Source: Bacillus sp. HSf4 (GTDB taxonomy: Bacteria > Bacillota > Bacilli > Bacillales > Bacillaceae). Taken from it: 57,500 nucleotides of DNA. The notes under the pieces were generated by a model that worked only from the letters and a program-made list of their open reading frames with translations, was not told where the DNA came from and made no database searches. Shown in pieces: positions 45,701-55,886 of the stretch; the stretch's first letter is position 1, and each line of letters begins with the position of its first letter. A program made the position numbers and the translations under genes. The stretch is taken from NCBI RefSeq assembly GCF_029537375.1, contig NZ_CP120679.1:107501-165000 (forward strand). Direction: 5' to 3'.

Positions 45701-46645
45701 ATGATCGAGATTGAAAAACCAAAAATCGAAACGGTTGAAATCAGCGACGATGCCAAGTATGGTAAATTTGTCGTAGAGCCACTTGAGCGTGGATATGGTA
45801 CAACTTTGGGTAACTCCTTACGTCGTATCCTTTTATCCTCACTCCCTGGTGCCGCTGTAACATCGATCCAGATAGATGGTGTACTGCATGAATTCTCGAC
45901 GATCGAAGGCGTTGTTGAAGATGTTACAACGATTATCTTAAACATTAAAAAACTTGCACTGAAAATCTACTCTGAAGAAGAGAAGACGCTTGAGATTGAT
46001 GTACAGGGTGAAGGAGTTGTAACAGCTGCTGATATTACCCACGACAGCGATGTTGAGATTTTGAATCCTGATCTTCACATTGCGACTCTTGGCCAAAATG
46101 CGAGTTTCCGAGTTCGCTTAACCGCTCAAAGAGGTCGCGGGTATACACCAGCTGACGCGAATAAAAGAGACGATCAGCCGATTGGCGTCATCCCGATTGA
46201 TTCCATCTTTACACCTGTTTCTCGTGTATCTTATCAAGTTGAGAATACTCGTGTGGGTCAGATTACAAACTATGACAAACTTACGCTTGACGTATGGACA
46301 GATGGAAGCACTGGACCAAAAGAAGCAATTGCGCTTGGTTCAAAGATTTTGACTGAACACCTTAATATTTTTGTCGGTTTGACCGACGAAGCCCAGCATG
46401 CTGAAATCATGGTTGAAAAAGAAGAGGATCAAAAAGAAAAAGTTCTTGAAATGACAATTGAAGAGCTTGATCTTTCCGTCCGTTCTTACAACTGCTTGAA
46501 ACGTGCGGGCATCAATACGGTTCAAGAGCTTGCGAACAAGACCGAAGAAGATATGATGAAAGTTCGCAACCTGGGTCGCAAATCACTTGAAGAAGTGAAA
46601 GCGAAACTTGAAGAACTTGGACTCGGCCTTCGCAAAGACGATTGA
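45701..46645 (+). CDS. rpoA: RNA polymerase alpha subunit
   Basis: 314 residues ([20 protein letters not shown]). N-terminal assembly domain (about 1-230, [20 protein letters not shown]) and C-terminal domain (about 245-314) with the DNA/activator-binding helices ([20 protein letters not shown] and [10 protein letters not shown]). SD GAAGGAGGG. A two-codon reading frame ATG AAA TGA (45696-45704) overlaps the start. Confidence 0.98.
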   Translation: MIEIEKPKIETVEISDDAKYGKFVVEPLERGYGTTLGNSLRRILLSSLPGAAVTSIQIDGVLHEFSTIEGVVEDVTTIILNIKKLALKIYSEEEKTLEIDVQGEGVVTAADITHDSDVEILNPDLHIATLGQNASFRVRLTAQRGRGYTPADANKRDDQPIGVIPIDSIFTPVSRVSYQVENTRVGQITNYDKLTLDVWTDGSTGPKEAIALGSKILTEHLNIFVGLTDEAQHAEIMVEKEEDQKEKVLEMTIEELDLSVRSYNCLKRAGINTVQELANKTEEDMMKVRNLGRKSLEEVKAKLEELGLGLRKDD

Positions 46646-46707
46646 CTAGTTTCCATGTGAACTAGGATTTTCGTGTGTTTTTTATTTCAGATAGAGTATT
46701 TCAATAA

Positions 46708-47085
<378 letters not shown>

Positions 47086-47104
47086 TCACATATTTTGTGT
47101 GTCT

Positions 47105-47149
47105 AAAGAAGGGCGGGACAGTTTTTAACTGGATCTATGCCCTTTTTTT
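47105..47149 (+). terminator. Terminator after rplQ
   Basis: AAGAAGGGC (47106-47114) pairs through AAGGGC with GCCCTT (47139-47144+), with an inner CAGTT-TTT-AACTG stem, followed by a run of seven T (47143-47149). Probably ends the ribosomal cluster, allowing low readthrough into ecfA1. Confidence 0.8.
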
Positions 47150-47223
47150 AGATACTGGAATATTTTTGCACGAAGAACAGTCAGATAAGCGGAGCTTTAG
47201 AGGAGAGGAGGCCGGACGGGCGA

Positions 47224-48069
47224 ATGAATCAAGAACGATTAATTGCTGCAAAGGATATCACGTTCCGCTACCAGGAAGGCGCCGACAGACCTGCACTTGA
47301 TCATGTATCTTTCCATGTTTCAAAGGGTGAGTGGCTGGCGATCGTCGGTCACAACGGGTCGGGGAAATCGACGCTTGCCCGCGCTTTAAACGGCTTGATT
47401 CTTCCTGATGAAGGATCGATTGAAGTCGGCGGCATCAGACTGACGGAAGAAACGGTCTGGGATATCAGAAAAAAAGTCGGCATGGTGTTTCAAAATCCCG
47501 ATAATCAATTTGTCGGGACAACCGTTCGCGATGATGTGGCTTTTGGTTTGGAAAACAACGGCGTTCCCAGAGAAGACATGGTGGAAAGGGTAGATTGGGC
47601 TGTTCAGCAAGTGAACATGCAGGAATTTCTCGATCAAGAGCCGCACCATCTCTCAGGAGGACAAAAGCAGCGCGTTGCGATTGCGGGAGTGCTTGCCGCC
47701 CGTCCTGATATCATGATTCTTGATGAAGCGACTTCAATGCTTGACCCGATGGGGCGAGAGGAAGTGCTTGAGACGGTCAGGCGGTTAAAGGACGAAGGTA
47801 TGGTGACGGTCATTTCGATTACGCATGATTTAAATGAGGCGGCAAAAGCCGACCGGATCATTGTCATGAACGGGGGCAGGAAATATGCCGAAGGTGTGCC
47901 TGAAGATGTGTTTCGTCTCAACAAGGATCTCATCGACATCGGACTTGATTTGCCATTTTCCTTTCAGCTCAGCCAGATGCTGAAAGAAAACGGTCTTGAT
48001 GTGAAGGGCGATCATCTGACACAAGAAGGATTGGTGAATGAGCTATGGACATTGAGATCAAAGATGTAG
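47224..48069 (+). CDS. ecfA1: ECF transporter ATPase EcfA1
   Basis: ATPase of the energy-coupling factor module that powers vitamin uptake with various S components. 281 residues: Walker [10 protein letters not shown] at 42-50, Q-loop [10 protein letters not shown], signature LSGGQ at 143-147, Walker B with D167 E168. SD AGGAGG lies about 12 bases before ATG 47224, a long spacing. Its last 25 bases overlap ecfA2. Confidence 0.95.
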   Translation: MNQERLIAAKDITFRYQEGADRPALDHVSFHVSKGEWLAIVGHNGSGKSTLARALNGLILPDEGSIEVGGIRLTEETVWDIRKKVGMVFQNPDNQFVGTTVRDDVAFGLENNGVPREDMVERVDWAVQQVNMQEFLDQEPHHLSGGQKQRVAIAGVLAARPDIMILDEATSMLDPMGREEVLETVRRLKDEGMVTVISITHDLNEAAKADRIIVMNGGRKYAEGVPEDVFRLNKDLIDIGLDLPFSFQLSQMLKENGLDVKGDHLTQEGLVNELWTLRSKM

Positions 48070-48914
48070 AGCACCGATACCAGATGAAAACGCCTTTTGA
48101 ACGCCTGGCGATATATGATGTCAATGCCGTGATCAAGGAAGAAAGCTACGTCGCCGTCATCGGTCACACAGGATCGGGCAAGTCGACGCTGCTTCAGCAC
48201 CTGAACGGTCTGTTAAAGCCGACAAAAGGACAGATTCGCCTTGGACAAGATGTGATCGAAGCAGGCAAGAAAAATAAACATTTAAAGGCTTTGCGCAAAA
48301 AGGTCGGCATTGTTTTTCAGTTTCCCGAGCATCAGCTGTTTGAAGAGACGATCTTAAAGGACATTGCTTTTGGGCCCGTCAATTTTGGCATGAGCCGGGA
48401 GAACGCTGAAAAAAAGGCGAGGGAAATGCTGCAGCTTGTTGGGTTGGATGAAGAACTGTCAGACCGTTCTCCATTTGAGCTGAGCGGAGGTCAGATGCGC
48501 CGGGTGGCCATCGCTGGTGTTCTGGCGATGGAGCCTGAAGTTCTCGTTCTTGATGAACCGACGGCAGGCCTTGATCCGAGGGGCCGGAAAGAGATCATGG
48601 ACATGTTCTACCGCCTTCACAAACAAAGGAAGCTGACGACGATTCTCGTCACACACAGCATGGAGGATGCGGCCGCCTATGCAGATGAGCTGATCGTGAT
48701 GCACAAAGGCACGGTAAAAGCGAAAGGATCGCCGCGCGATATCTTTTCTAAGCGAGATGAAATCGCCGGTTTAGGGCTTGACCTGCCGGAAACGATTAAA
48801 TTTCAGCAACGGCTTGAAGAGGCGCTCGGCATTACCTTTAAAAAGCCCATCCTGACGATTGAAGAGGCAGCCTCTGAAATCAAAGCGCTCTTTCAGGAGG
48901 AAAATGCCCTATGA
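48045..48914 (+). CDS. ecfA2: ECF transporter ATPase EcfA2
   Basis: Second ATPase of the ECF module, 289 residues: Walker [10 protein letters not shown] at 40-48, Q-loop [11 protein letters not shown], signature LSGGQ at 146-150, Walker B D170 E171. It forms a heterodimer with EcfA1. Starts 25 bases inside ecfA1 and overlaps ecfT by 4 bases. Confidence 0.95.
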   Translation: MDIEIKDVEHRYQMKTPFERLAIYDVNAVIKEESYVAVIGHTGSGKSTLLQHLNGLLKPTKGQIRLGQDVIEAGKKNKHLKALRKKVGIVFQFPEHQLFEETILKDIAFGPVNFGMSRENAEKKAREMLQLVGLDEELSDRSPFELSGGQMRRVAIAGVLAMEPEVLVLDEPTAGLDPRGRKEIMDMFYRLHKQRKLTTILVTHSMEDAAAYADELIVMHKGTVKAKGSPRDIFSKRDEIAGLGLDLPETIKFQQRLEEALGITFKKPILTIEEAASEIKALFQEENAL

Positions 48915-49708
48915 TGGACAGTATTATTATCGGCAAGTATGTGCCCGGTTCTTCGATCATTCATCGTCTTGACCCGCGCACAAAGCTTGTGACCATTTTC
49001 CTTTTTGTCTTTATCGTTTTTTTTGCAAACAATACAGAAACATATGCGCTTCTTGGCGTGTTTACGCTGCTTGCGGCCGCTTTCTCAGGCGTTCCGGCCC
49101 GTTTCCTTATGAAAGGGATGAAGCCGGTTATCTGGATTGTGCTGTTTACGTTTCTGCTTCATATTTTGATGACACGGGAAGGATCTGTGATCGCCGATCT
49201 CGGGCTGTTTAAAATATATGAGCAGGGGCTTGTTCAGGGAATTTTTATTTCGCTTCGTTTTATTTATTTGATTTTGATCACAACGCTATTAACATTAACG
49301 ACAACACCGATCGAAGTAACAGATGGGCTTGAGCATTTGCTTGGTCCGTTTAAAAAGCTGAAGCTGCCTGTTCATGAACTCGCTTTAATGATGTCCATTT
49401 CGCTCAGATTTATACCGACCCTTATTGAAGAAACGGATAAGATCATGAAGGCGCAGATGGCGAGAGGCGTAGATTTTACAAGTGGTTCTGTCAAAGAACG
49501 CGTCAAGGCGATTGTTCCCCTTCTTGTTCCGCTGTTTGTCAGTGCGTTTAAGCGGGCTGAAGAGCTTGCAACCGCAATGGAAGCACGCGGATACCGGGGA
49601 GGGGAAGGACGCACGAAATACAGGCAGCTGACGTGGAAATGGAAGGATACTTCCGCCATCCTGATTTTAGTTGTGCTTGCCGTATTGCTAATCCTTTTGC
49701 GGACTTAG
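48911..49708 (+). CDS. ecfT: ECF transporter transmembrane subunit EcfT
   Basis: Membrane scaffold linking the ATPases to substrate-binding S proteins. 265 residues with about five to six hydrophobic segments and the coupling motif ARG twice (KAQMARGVDF and AMEARGYRGG). ATG ATG start overlaps the ecfA2 stop. No S component is encoded here, so this is the shared (group II) module. Confidence 0.95.
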   Translation: MMDSIIIGKYVPGSSIIHRLDPRTKLVTIFLFVFIVFFANNTETYALLGVFTLLAAAFSGVPARFLMKGMKPVIWIVLFTFLLHILMTREGSVIADLGLFKIYEQGLVQGIFISLRFIYLILITTLLTLTTTPIEVTDGLEHLLGPFKKLKLPVHELALMMSISLRFIPTLIEETDKIMKAQMARGVDFTSGSVKERVKAIVPLLVPLFVSAFKRAEELATAMEARGYRGGEGRTKYRQLTWKWKDTSAILILVVLAVLLILLRT

Positions 49709-49719
49709 GTGATATAGAC

Positions 49720-50463
49720 ATGAGAATGAAGTGCACCATTTCATATGACGGACACCTTTTTTTCGGCTATCAGGTTCAGCCGGGGAAAAGAACGGTTCAG
49801 GATGAGCTGGAAAAGGCGTTGAAGACCCTTCACAAATCGAAGGAGCGCATCCCTGTCGTATCATCCGGCAGAACCGACAGCGGCGTCCATGCGGTCGGAC
49901 AGACGATCCACTTTGACAGCACGCTCTCCATCCCTGAAGCAAAATGGCCTTATGCATTAAATGCCCTGCTTCCCGATGATATAACCGTCAACAAAGCGGA
50001 AGCGGTCGATGAGCAGTTCCATGCGAGGTTTTCCGCAAAGAGAAAAGAGTATCGTTATCTGATCGACAGGGGCAGACATGCGGATGTATTTAAACGGCAC
50101 TATGCATACCATGTTCCGTATGAGCTTGATACGGAGAAAATGAAAGAAGCGTCCGATTATTTGATCGGCACCCATGATTTCACAAGCTTTTGCGCGGTCA
50201 AAACCGATGTGAAAGACAAAGTCAGAACGATCTATGAGCTGGAATGGTCTGAAACGGATGACGGCCTGCAAATGAGAATCGTGGGAAGCGGATTTTTGTA
50301 TAACATGGTCAGGATTATCGCCGGTACACTGCTTGACGTCGGAACTGGTAAATTTTCTCCCGATGACATCGGGAAGATGATCGCCGCCCAAAATCGCGAT
50401 GCCGCGGGGCGCACCGCACCGGCTCATGGACTGTACTTATGGAACGTCATCTATGACAACTAA
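49720..50463 (+). CDS. truA: tRNA pseudouridine synthase TruA
   Basis: Makes pseudouridine at tRNA positions 38-40. 247 residues from ATG 49720 (MRMKCTISYDGHLFFGYQVQ); the longer open frame is in ecfT. Catalytic Asp is D53 in SSGRTDSGVHA. Conserved FRITGS-type segment appears as RIVGSGFLYNMVRIIAGTLL. SD-like TTAGGTGA 8 bases upstream; 11 bases after ecfT. Confidence 0.96.
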   Translation: MRMKCTISYDGHLFFGYQVQPGKRTVQDELEKALKTLHKSKERIPVVSSGRTDSGVHAVGQTIHFDSTLSIPEAKWPYALNALLPDDITVNKAEAVDEQFHARFSAKRKEYRYLIDRGRHADVFKRHYAYHVPYELDTEKMKEASDYLIGTHDFTSFCAVKTDVKDKVRTIYELEWSETDDGLQMRIVGSGFLYNMVRIIAGTLLDVGTGKFSPDDIGKMIAAQNRDAAGRTAPAHGLYLWNVIYDN

Positions 50464-50481
50464 ACCAGGTGTAACATTTTC

Positions 50482-50510
50482 TTGACAGAGAGTACAGAAA
50501 GTTATAAGAT
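50482..50510 (+). promoter_or_regulatory. Sigma-A-type promoter of rplM-rpsI
   Basis: Perfect TTGACA (50482-50487), a 17-base spacer and TAAGAT (50505-50510). Confidence 0.75.
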
Positions 50511-50524
50511 ATCATATGGTATGT

Positions 50525-50580
50525 ATTTCAACCCCACGATAAGCCCCGGAACTTATTGTGTTGTGAAATAGAACGTAATC
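50525..50580 (+). promoter_or_regulatory. L13 leader (r-protein autoregulatory RNA)
   Basis: Outer stem ATTTCA/TGAAAT (50525-50530 with 50564-50569) and inner 9-bp stem CACGATAAG/CTTATTGTG (50535-50543 with 50552-50560), loop CCCCGGAA, then AGAACGTAATC. This matches the L13 leader known upstream of rplM in Bacillus, thought to bind L13. Confidence 0.85.
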
Positions 50581-50610
50581 AAAGTTTATTGAAATTGACA
50601 GATCTTTTAG

Positions 50611-51473
<863 letters not shown>

Positions 51474-51487
51474 TTTTGGACGTTTGG

Positions 51488-51520
51488 AAGGCTCTCAATC
51501 CTTTGGATTGGGAGCCTTTT
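51488..51520 (+). terminator. Intrinsic terminator after rpsI
   Basis: GGCTCTCAATCC-TTT-GGATTGGGAGCC (one G-U; 51490-51516) followed by TTTTG. Also flanked by AA, so it may serve the facing DinB gene weakly. Confidence 0.9.
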
Positions 51521-51540
51521 GTTCTTCATCACGGTCCGTT

Positions 51541-51999
51541 TTAAATGCGTCGTCCCACATATGAAGCGGATACCGGAGTACAGTTCATCTCCCTTGCCCA
51601 GACGGATATTTGTCCGGTATGGTGAATTTCATGAGCGATCAAATGCCTTAAAATAGCCCCCTCTGTATAAGCCTCATCAGACCATGACGCTTTAATCAGC
51701 TTTTGTTCAGAAGCGCTGCAAAAGCTGGATACCGCATCTTCCACTTCAGGCCGATATGCTTCAGAAAAACGAATGATATGCTGTATGGTCTGAAAGTCGG
51801 TAAAGTCAGGGGCAATATCCGGTTTGTCTAATATGGCGTAAATCCAGCTCACTTCAACATCGACAATATGAAAGAGATTTTTCAAAATGCTTCCCATACC
51901 CCCTGAACGCCTCTTCTCAAGTTCTTCCCGCGGCTGCTGCATACACCAGTCAAACCATTCATCGCGAACCTGCCAATTATACTGAAACAATCCTTTCAC
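51541..51999 (-). CDS. DinB-family metal-dependent protein
   Basis: 152 residues on the minus strand, GTG start at 51999 (MKGLFQYNWQVRDEWFDWCM) with SD GGAGAGGT about 9 bases upstream. DinB/YfiT four-helix family: putative metal ligands H44 (LFHIVDVE) and the H123-x3-H127 pair (HEIHHTGQI). Members are often thiol S-transferases or of unknown role; specific substrate cannot be told. It occupies the place where B. subtilis has ybaJ (a methyltransferase), facing rpsI. No partner gene. Confidence 0.8.
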   Translation of the reverse strand: MKGLFQYNWQVRDEWFDWCMQQPREELEKRRSGGMGSILKNLFHIVDVEVSWIYAILDKPDIAPDFTDFQTIQHIIRFSEAYRPEVEDAVSSFCSASEQKLIKASWSDEAYTEGAILRHLIAHEIHHTGQISVWAREMNCTPVSASYVGRRI

Positions 52000-52111
52000 C
52001 TCATGCTCACCTCTCCTAATATTTTCGGCTTCTTCCTCCGTTTCCCTTCTTTAGGCAAGCATGATTTGCGGCTCCTGATTGCACAATACAGGGTAAAAAG
52101 GAGGCGGTGTT

Positions 52112-52555
52112 ATGGGGACTGTATTATCATTTATTGAAGTAAAACAAAAAAAGCAGATTCATTTAGAGAAAAAGCTGCTCTGTGAGCTTTCTTTGGAAAA
52201 AATGATCACCAGGGCAGAGGAATGCTTTGCACCTCTTTTTTATTTCTATTCAAAGCATACGGATATCCTATATGACGGATGCATCGATTTTGCGATTGAA
52301 GCGTATTTGATGGGTGCTCAATATGGTAAATTCGGCTATCACGGAGAATCTGTTCAAAAAGCGATGGCTCGTTCGGAAAAGGAAGAAAGGCAGCTTCTTC
52401 ATGAACTTTATGACTATGCGGTCAGCTGGTCTGAAGCTTTTAACATTGCAGTTGCCAATGAACCGCTCTATTATGCATGTGAGTCCTTTATCCAAAGCTG
52501 GTGGAAGGAAGGCTTCAACCAAAGGGAAAAGCGGTTCAAACTCCGCCTCAAATAA
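52112..52555 (+). CDS. ybaK: Conserved protein YbaK (DUF2521 type)
   Basis: 147-residue soluble protein (MGTVLSFIEVKQKKQIHLEK) with DGCIDFAIEAYLMGAQYGKF and a C-terminal FIQSWWKEGFNQREKRFKLR. Homologous by position and sequence to B. subtilis YbaK, function unknown to me. SD AAAGGAGG 7 bases upstream. Located before cwlD, as in B. subtilis. Confidence 0.85.
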   Translation: MGTVLSFIEVKQKKQIHLEKKLLCELSLEKMITRAEECFAPLFYFYSKHTDILYDGCIDFAIEAYLMGAQYGKFGYHGESVQKAMARSEKEERQLLHELYDYAVSWSEAFNIAVANEPLYYACESFIQSWWKEGFNQREKRFKLRLK

Positions 52556-52601
52556 TCTTGAGAATCGGAAAAAGTTTTATTTGAATGTGCAGCAGGACTG
52601 A

Positions 52602-52631
52602 ATCATATTTCCTTTCCTTGTCCCATATCTT
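52602..52631 (+). promoter_or_regulatory. Sigma-E-type promoter of cwlD
   Basis: ATCATATT (52602-52609), a 14-base spacer and CATATCTT (52624-52631), matching the sigma-E consensus (CATATT, 14, CATA..T). 28 bases before cwlD. Fits mother-cell expression. Confidence 0.7.
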
Positions 52632-52659
52632 GTAATAAGGACAAGCGGGAGGGAAAGGG

Positions 52660-53373
52660 ATGAAGAAGAAAATAAAATGGCTTGGGTTTTTACTCGGCTT
52701 TGTCGTTTTATTATGTTTATTTCAGTACCAATTCAACAATGATGATTCTTGGAAATCATGGAATCTGCCATTAAGCGGAAAAATCATTTATATTGATCCC
52801 GGACATGGGGGCCCTGACGGAGGCGCTTCCGGTGGAGACCTTCTGGAAAAAGACGTGGCGCTTGAGGTTTCATTGAGAGTCAGGGATTACCTTCAGGAGC
52901 AGGGAGCGTTGGTGCTGCTGACCCGTGAAGATGATCATGACCTTGCCCCGGAGGAAACGAGGGGGCTTAGCAGAAGGAAAGCGGAGGATCTGCGTAAGAG
53001 GGTGGATATGATCAATAGCTCTGAAGCGGATCTTTACATCAGCATTCATTTGAATGCCATTCCTTCAGCAAGATGGAGCGGAGCGCAGAGTTTTTTCTAT
53101 GGACAGTATGAAGAAAATGAACGGGTGGCCAAGTTTATTCAGGATGAACTAAGGCATAACCTTGAGAATACAAACCGGAAAGCAAAGCGGATCCACGGTA
53201 TTTATCTGATGCAGCATGTGGAGAAGCCGGGAGCGTTAGTCGAAATCGGGTTCTTATCAAATCCCGGGGAAGCCAAACAGCTGGGGAAACCGAAATACCA
53301 GGATAAAATCGCTGCCTCCATTTATAAAGGTGTGCTTCGATATTTCACAGAAGACAGAGACCCTCCTGAATAA
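52660..53373 (+). CDS. cwlD: N-acetylmuramoyl-L-alanine amidase CwlD
   Basis: Amidase_3 enzyme that, with PdaA, makes muramic-delta-lactam in the spore cortex, needed for germination. 237 residues: N-terminal membrane anchor/signal (about 5-23), then catalytic domain with zinc ligands H49 (DPGHGG), E63 and H130 (SIHLN) and catalytic E195 (VEIGFLSN). SD GGGAGGGAAAGGG before ATG. The stop lies in a hairpin loop. Confidence 0.95.
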   Translation: MKKKIKWLGFLLGFVVLLCLFQYQFNNDDSWKSWNLPLSGKIIYIDPGHGGPDGGASGGDLLEKDVALEVSLRVRDYLQEQGALVLLTREDDHDLAPEETRGLSRRKAEDLRKRVDMINSSEADLYISIHLNAIPSARWSGAQSFFYGQYEENERVAKFIQDELRHNLENTNRKAKRIHGIYLMQHVEKPGALVEIGFLSNPGEAKQLGKPKYQDKIAASIYKGVLRYFTEDRDPPE

Positions 53374-53383
53374 GGAGGGTTTC
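53360..53383 (+). terminator. Terminator overlapping the cwlD stop
   Basis: ACCCTCC (53360-53366), loop TGAATAA holding the stop codon, GGAGGGT (53374-53380), then TTCC. Short T-run, so moderate strength. Confidence 0.55.
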
Positions 53384-53426
53384 CTGCGTTTTCCGCATTG
53401 CGTCAAAGACACTGAAAGGAAAGATA

Positions 53427-53435
53427 TGCTATACT
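53427..53435 (+). promoter_or_regulatory. Candidate extended -10 promoter of salA
   Basis: TGCTATACT (53427-53435) has the extended -10 TGn plus TATACT; no good -35 is visible. 36 bases before salA. Confidence 0.4.
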
Positions 53436-53471
53436 TATTTTGTAAACGAATACAACAAAGGGTGAGATTCA

Positions 53472-54533
53472 ATGATGCGAGAAGACGATGTAAATAAAAT
53501 AGTCGGCGATTTGTACGAGCCTTTTCTTCATAAGCCGCTCAGCGAACTGGATGCTGTCAAAGACATTAAAATAAAGCCTGAAAAGCAGCATGTCAGCGTA
53601 AAAGTGGCGCTCGCAAAAACGGGATCTGCCGAACAGATGCAGCTTCAGCAGGAGATCGTTACAAGACTGAAGGAAGCCGGCGCAGAGACGGTGGGACTGC
53701 GATTTGAAGAGCTGCCGGAAGAAGTGGTCATGAAATATCAAGAGCCCGCTCCAGGCCAAGGCAAGTCATTGCTGAACAGTGATAAACAGCCCGTTTTCTT
53801 AGCCGTTGCAAGCGGAAAAGGCGGTGTCGGCAAGTCGACGGTTTCGGTAAACTTGGCTGTTTCCCTTGCGCGTCTCGGAAAAAAAGTCGGCTTGATTGAT
53901 GCCGATATTTACGGTTTCAGCGTGCCTGATATGATGGGAATCACGGTGCGGCCTACAATAGAAGGCGAGAAGGTTGTCCCTGTCGAAAGATTTGGCGTCA
54001 AAGTGATCTCGATGGGCTTTTTCGTTGAAGATAATGCACCTGTCATTTGGAGGGGCCCGATGCTTGGGAAAATGCTGAATAACTTCTTTCACGAGGTGGA
54101 ATGGGGAGATGTCGATTACATTATTTTAGACCTTCCGCCAGGTACCGGTGATGTCGCGCTTGACGTCCATTCCATGCTACCGAGCTGCAAGGAAGTGATC
54201 GTTTCGACACCGCATCCGACGGCAGCATTTGTCGCCGCCAGAGCAGGGGCTATGGCGTTGAAGACCGACCATGAAATCGTGGGAATCGTTGAAAATATGG
54301 CTTATTTTGAAAGTGCCAAGACGGGCGAAAAGGAATACGTCTTTGGCAAAGGCGGAGGCGAAAAGCTTGCCGAAGAACTAGGCGTCCCTATTTTAGGCAA
54401 AATACCGCTCAGGCAGCCGGATTGGGATGATGATGATTTTGCACCATCCGTGTATGATCAAAACCATCCGACAGGTGAGATCTATTTAGATATTGCCAAA
54501 AAAATCGATCAAAGCATCAGCCTGCAAGCATGA
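53472..54533 (+). CDS. salA: Mrp/NBP35-type P-loop ATPase SalA
   Basis: 353-residue ApbC/Mrp family protein (formerly ybaL/mrp). N-terminal DUF59/MIP18-like domain (about 1-85) and a ParA-type ATPase domain with deviant Walker A GKGGVGKS at 115-122 and switch DLPPGTGDVALDVH. In B. subtilis SalA is a regulator that represses scoC and so raises protease (aprE) expression; Fe-S carrier activity is the general family role. It lacks the CxxC found in many Mrp proteins. ATG 53472 or 53475. Confidence 0.92.
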   Translation: MMREDDVNKIVGDLYEPFLHKPLSELDAVKDIKIKPEKQHVSVKVALAKTGSAEQMQLQQEIVTRLKEAGAETVGLRFEELPEEVVMKYQEPAPGQGKSLLNSDKQPVFLAVASGKGGVGKSTVSVNLAVSLARLGKKVGLIDADIYGFSVPDMMGITVRPTIEGEKVVPVERFGVKVISMGFFVEDNAPVIWRGPMLGKMLNNFFHEVEWGDVDYIILDLPPGTGDVALDVHSMLPSCKEVIVSTPHPTAAFVAARAGAMALKTDHEIVGIVENMAYFESAKTGEKEYVFGKGGGEKLAEELGVPILGKIPLRQPDWDDDDFAPSVYDQNHPTGEIYLDIAKKIDQSISLQA

Positions 54534-54560
54534 AAAAGAAGCTTCTTCCGGAGAAGAAGC
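54531..54560 (-). terminator. Terminator of gerD
   Basis: On the minus strand GCTTCTTC-TCCG-GAAGAAGC (54560-54541) is followed by TTCTTTTTCA. Perfect 8-bp stem, U-rich tail on the gerD side only; salA converges on it. Confidence 0.75.
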
Positions 54561-54585
54561 CAGGTGATGAGGTCAGGCGAAGCGT

Positions 54586-55167
54586 TTAGCTTTGTTTTTC
54601 CTCGCCGCCCTTTAATTCTTCCTTCATGCTTTCGGCGGCCGCTTTCTTCAGTTCTTCTTCAAACTGCTTTTTATAAAGGGGACTTGTAAGAGTTTCGGTT
54701 ATTACTTCTTTAAGATGGGTTCGAAATTCTTGGCTCTTGACCAGTTCGCCGTATTTTTTGGCCATTGCCGGATCCTGCATGACCTCCATGAGCATTTTTT
54801 GATAGTCAGGGTCTTTCATCAGCTTTTTGAGTACCTTTTCATGCTCATTTTCAAGCGTTTTGGCAAAGCCTTCAGCGAACTTCGGGTCTTCAAAAACTTT
54901 CTTCCAGAACTCGGTTCCCTTTTTTGAAGTCAGTGTTTTTTCGACGGTCTCTTTGACGGTCTTTTCATCCATTACAAGTGTTTCATTCAATTTGTCATCA
55001 TTTAAAATTTCCTGAATCGCCTTTTTTCCGTCATCTGTTTTTAATATATCGACAACCATTTTTTTTGTTTCCTCATAGTCCAGCTCAGCTGCTTGGTCCT
55101 TGGGAGCACAAGCTGTTACAGATAGAAACAGAAAACAGCTTATCCATAGCATTGCGTGTTTGAACAT
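54586..55167 (-). CDS. gerD: Spore germination lipoprotein GerD
   Basis: Inner-membrane lipoprotein required for clustering of nutrient germinant receptors (germinosome). 193 residues starting at ATG 55167 (MFKHAMLWISCFLFLSVTAC), with SD AAAGGAGC; the frame extends upstream to 55236 but without homology. Lipobox VTAC gives lipidated C20. The rest is a highly charged helical/coiled-coil protein. Transcribed from a sigma-G-like promoter. Confidence 0.95.
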   Translation of the reverse strand: MFKHAMLWISCFLFLSVTACAPKDQAAELDYEETKKMVVDILKTDDGKKAIQEILNDDKLNETLVMDEKTVKETVEKTLTSKKGTEFWKKVFEDPKFAEGFAKTLENEHEKVLKKLMKDPDYQKMLMEVMQDPAMAKKYGELVKSQEFRTHLKEVITETLTSPLYKKQFEEELKKAAAESMKEELKGGEEKQS

Positions 55168-55200
55168 GCTTAAGCTCCTTTCGAAAACTCTTCTTACTTT

Positions 55201-55230
55201 TAATATGAATGTCTTTGATGAATTTATACA
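55201..55230 (-). promoter_or_regulatory. Sigma-G-type promoter of gerD
   Basis: Read on the minus strand: TGTATA (55230-55225), a 17-base spacer and CATATTA (55207-55201), a close match to sigma-G. 34 bases before the gerD ATG. Fits forespore expression. Confidence 0.65.
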
Positions 55231-55280
55231 TAACAAAATATCGCTGCATGAAGCGGCAATTTAGGGGTTGGAAAGTCTAA

Positions 55281-55880
55281 ATGAAAAGCCGTAATCTTGT
55301 CCGATTTTTCTTTTCTGTGTTAGGTGTTGGAGCATTGACTACAAGCATTGTCGGTTTTGGGATAGAGTGGGGAAGGTATAAGGAACTGTTTTTGTCCTTT
55401 GAGGTTCTTGAAATTCTTTCTGTTTTATTTTGGTTTATCGGGGTGGGCATGATCTTTAGTGTGATTGCCCAAATGGGGTATGTCATTTTTTTAACGATTC
55501 ATCGATTTGCGCTTGAAATATTCAGATCCCATTCTTTGTGGAATTCAATTCAATTGTTTTTAGTTATATTTGTCACGTTCGATTTAGTGTATTTGCGTTA
55601 TTTGTTTTTTGAAGAAGAAGGGGGAGCATTCATCCCGTATATTTGGCTGCCGTTGTTTATATTGGCGGTTGGACTTGTAGCAGCCTATATGAAACAAAAA
55701 CAGTCCTCAAAAAAAACATTTGTTTCCGCGTTGTTTTTAATGGTCGTGTTTACGGTCTTGGAATGGTTCCCGGCGTTAAGGGTGAATGAAGAGGACTGGC
55801 TTTATTTAATGCTGCTCCCTTTATTAAGCTGCAACGCTTTTCAGCTTTTAATGCTGCCGAAATTCTTAAGTCGTACATAG
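55281..55880 (+). CDS. kbaA: KinB-signalling pathway membrane protein KbaA
   Basis: 199 residues, about six hydrophobic segments (near 8-28, 40-60, 62-80, 90-107, 117-137, 148-165). In B. subtilis KbaA is needed for activation of the sporulation kinase KinB. ATG 55281 (MKSRNLVRFFFSVLGVGALT); SD-like AGGGG is about 13 bases upstream, weak. Divergent from gerD; ends 6 bases before the converging pdaB, no terminator seen between them. Confidence 0.9.
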   Translation: MKSRNLVRFFFSVLGVGALTTSIVGFGIEWGRYKELFLSFEVLEILSVLFWFIGVGMIFSVIAQMGYVIFLTIHRFALEIFRSHSLWNSIQLFLVIFVTFDLVYLRYLFFEEEGGAFIPYIWLPLFILAVGLVAAYMKQKQSSKKTFVSALFLMVVFTVLEWFPALRVNEEDWLYLMLLPLLSCNAFQLLMLPKFLSRT

Positions 55881-55886
55881 CCTTTG

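Noticed and set aside
47097..47300. 67-codon frame between rplQ and ecfA1
   Set aside because: Spans the terminator and runs into ecfA1 in another frame; no SD or homology.
52314..52601. 95-codon frame overlapping ybaK
   Set aside because: Out-of-frame shadow of ybaK extending into the cwlD promoter.
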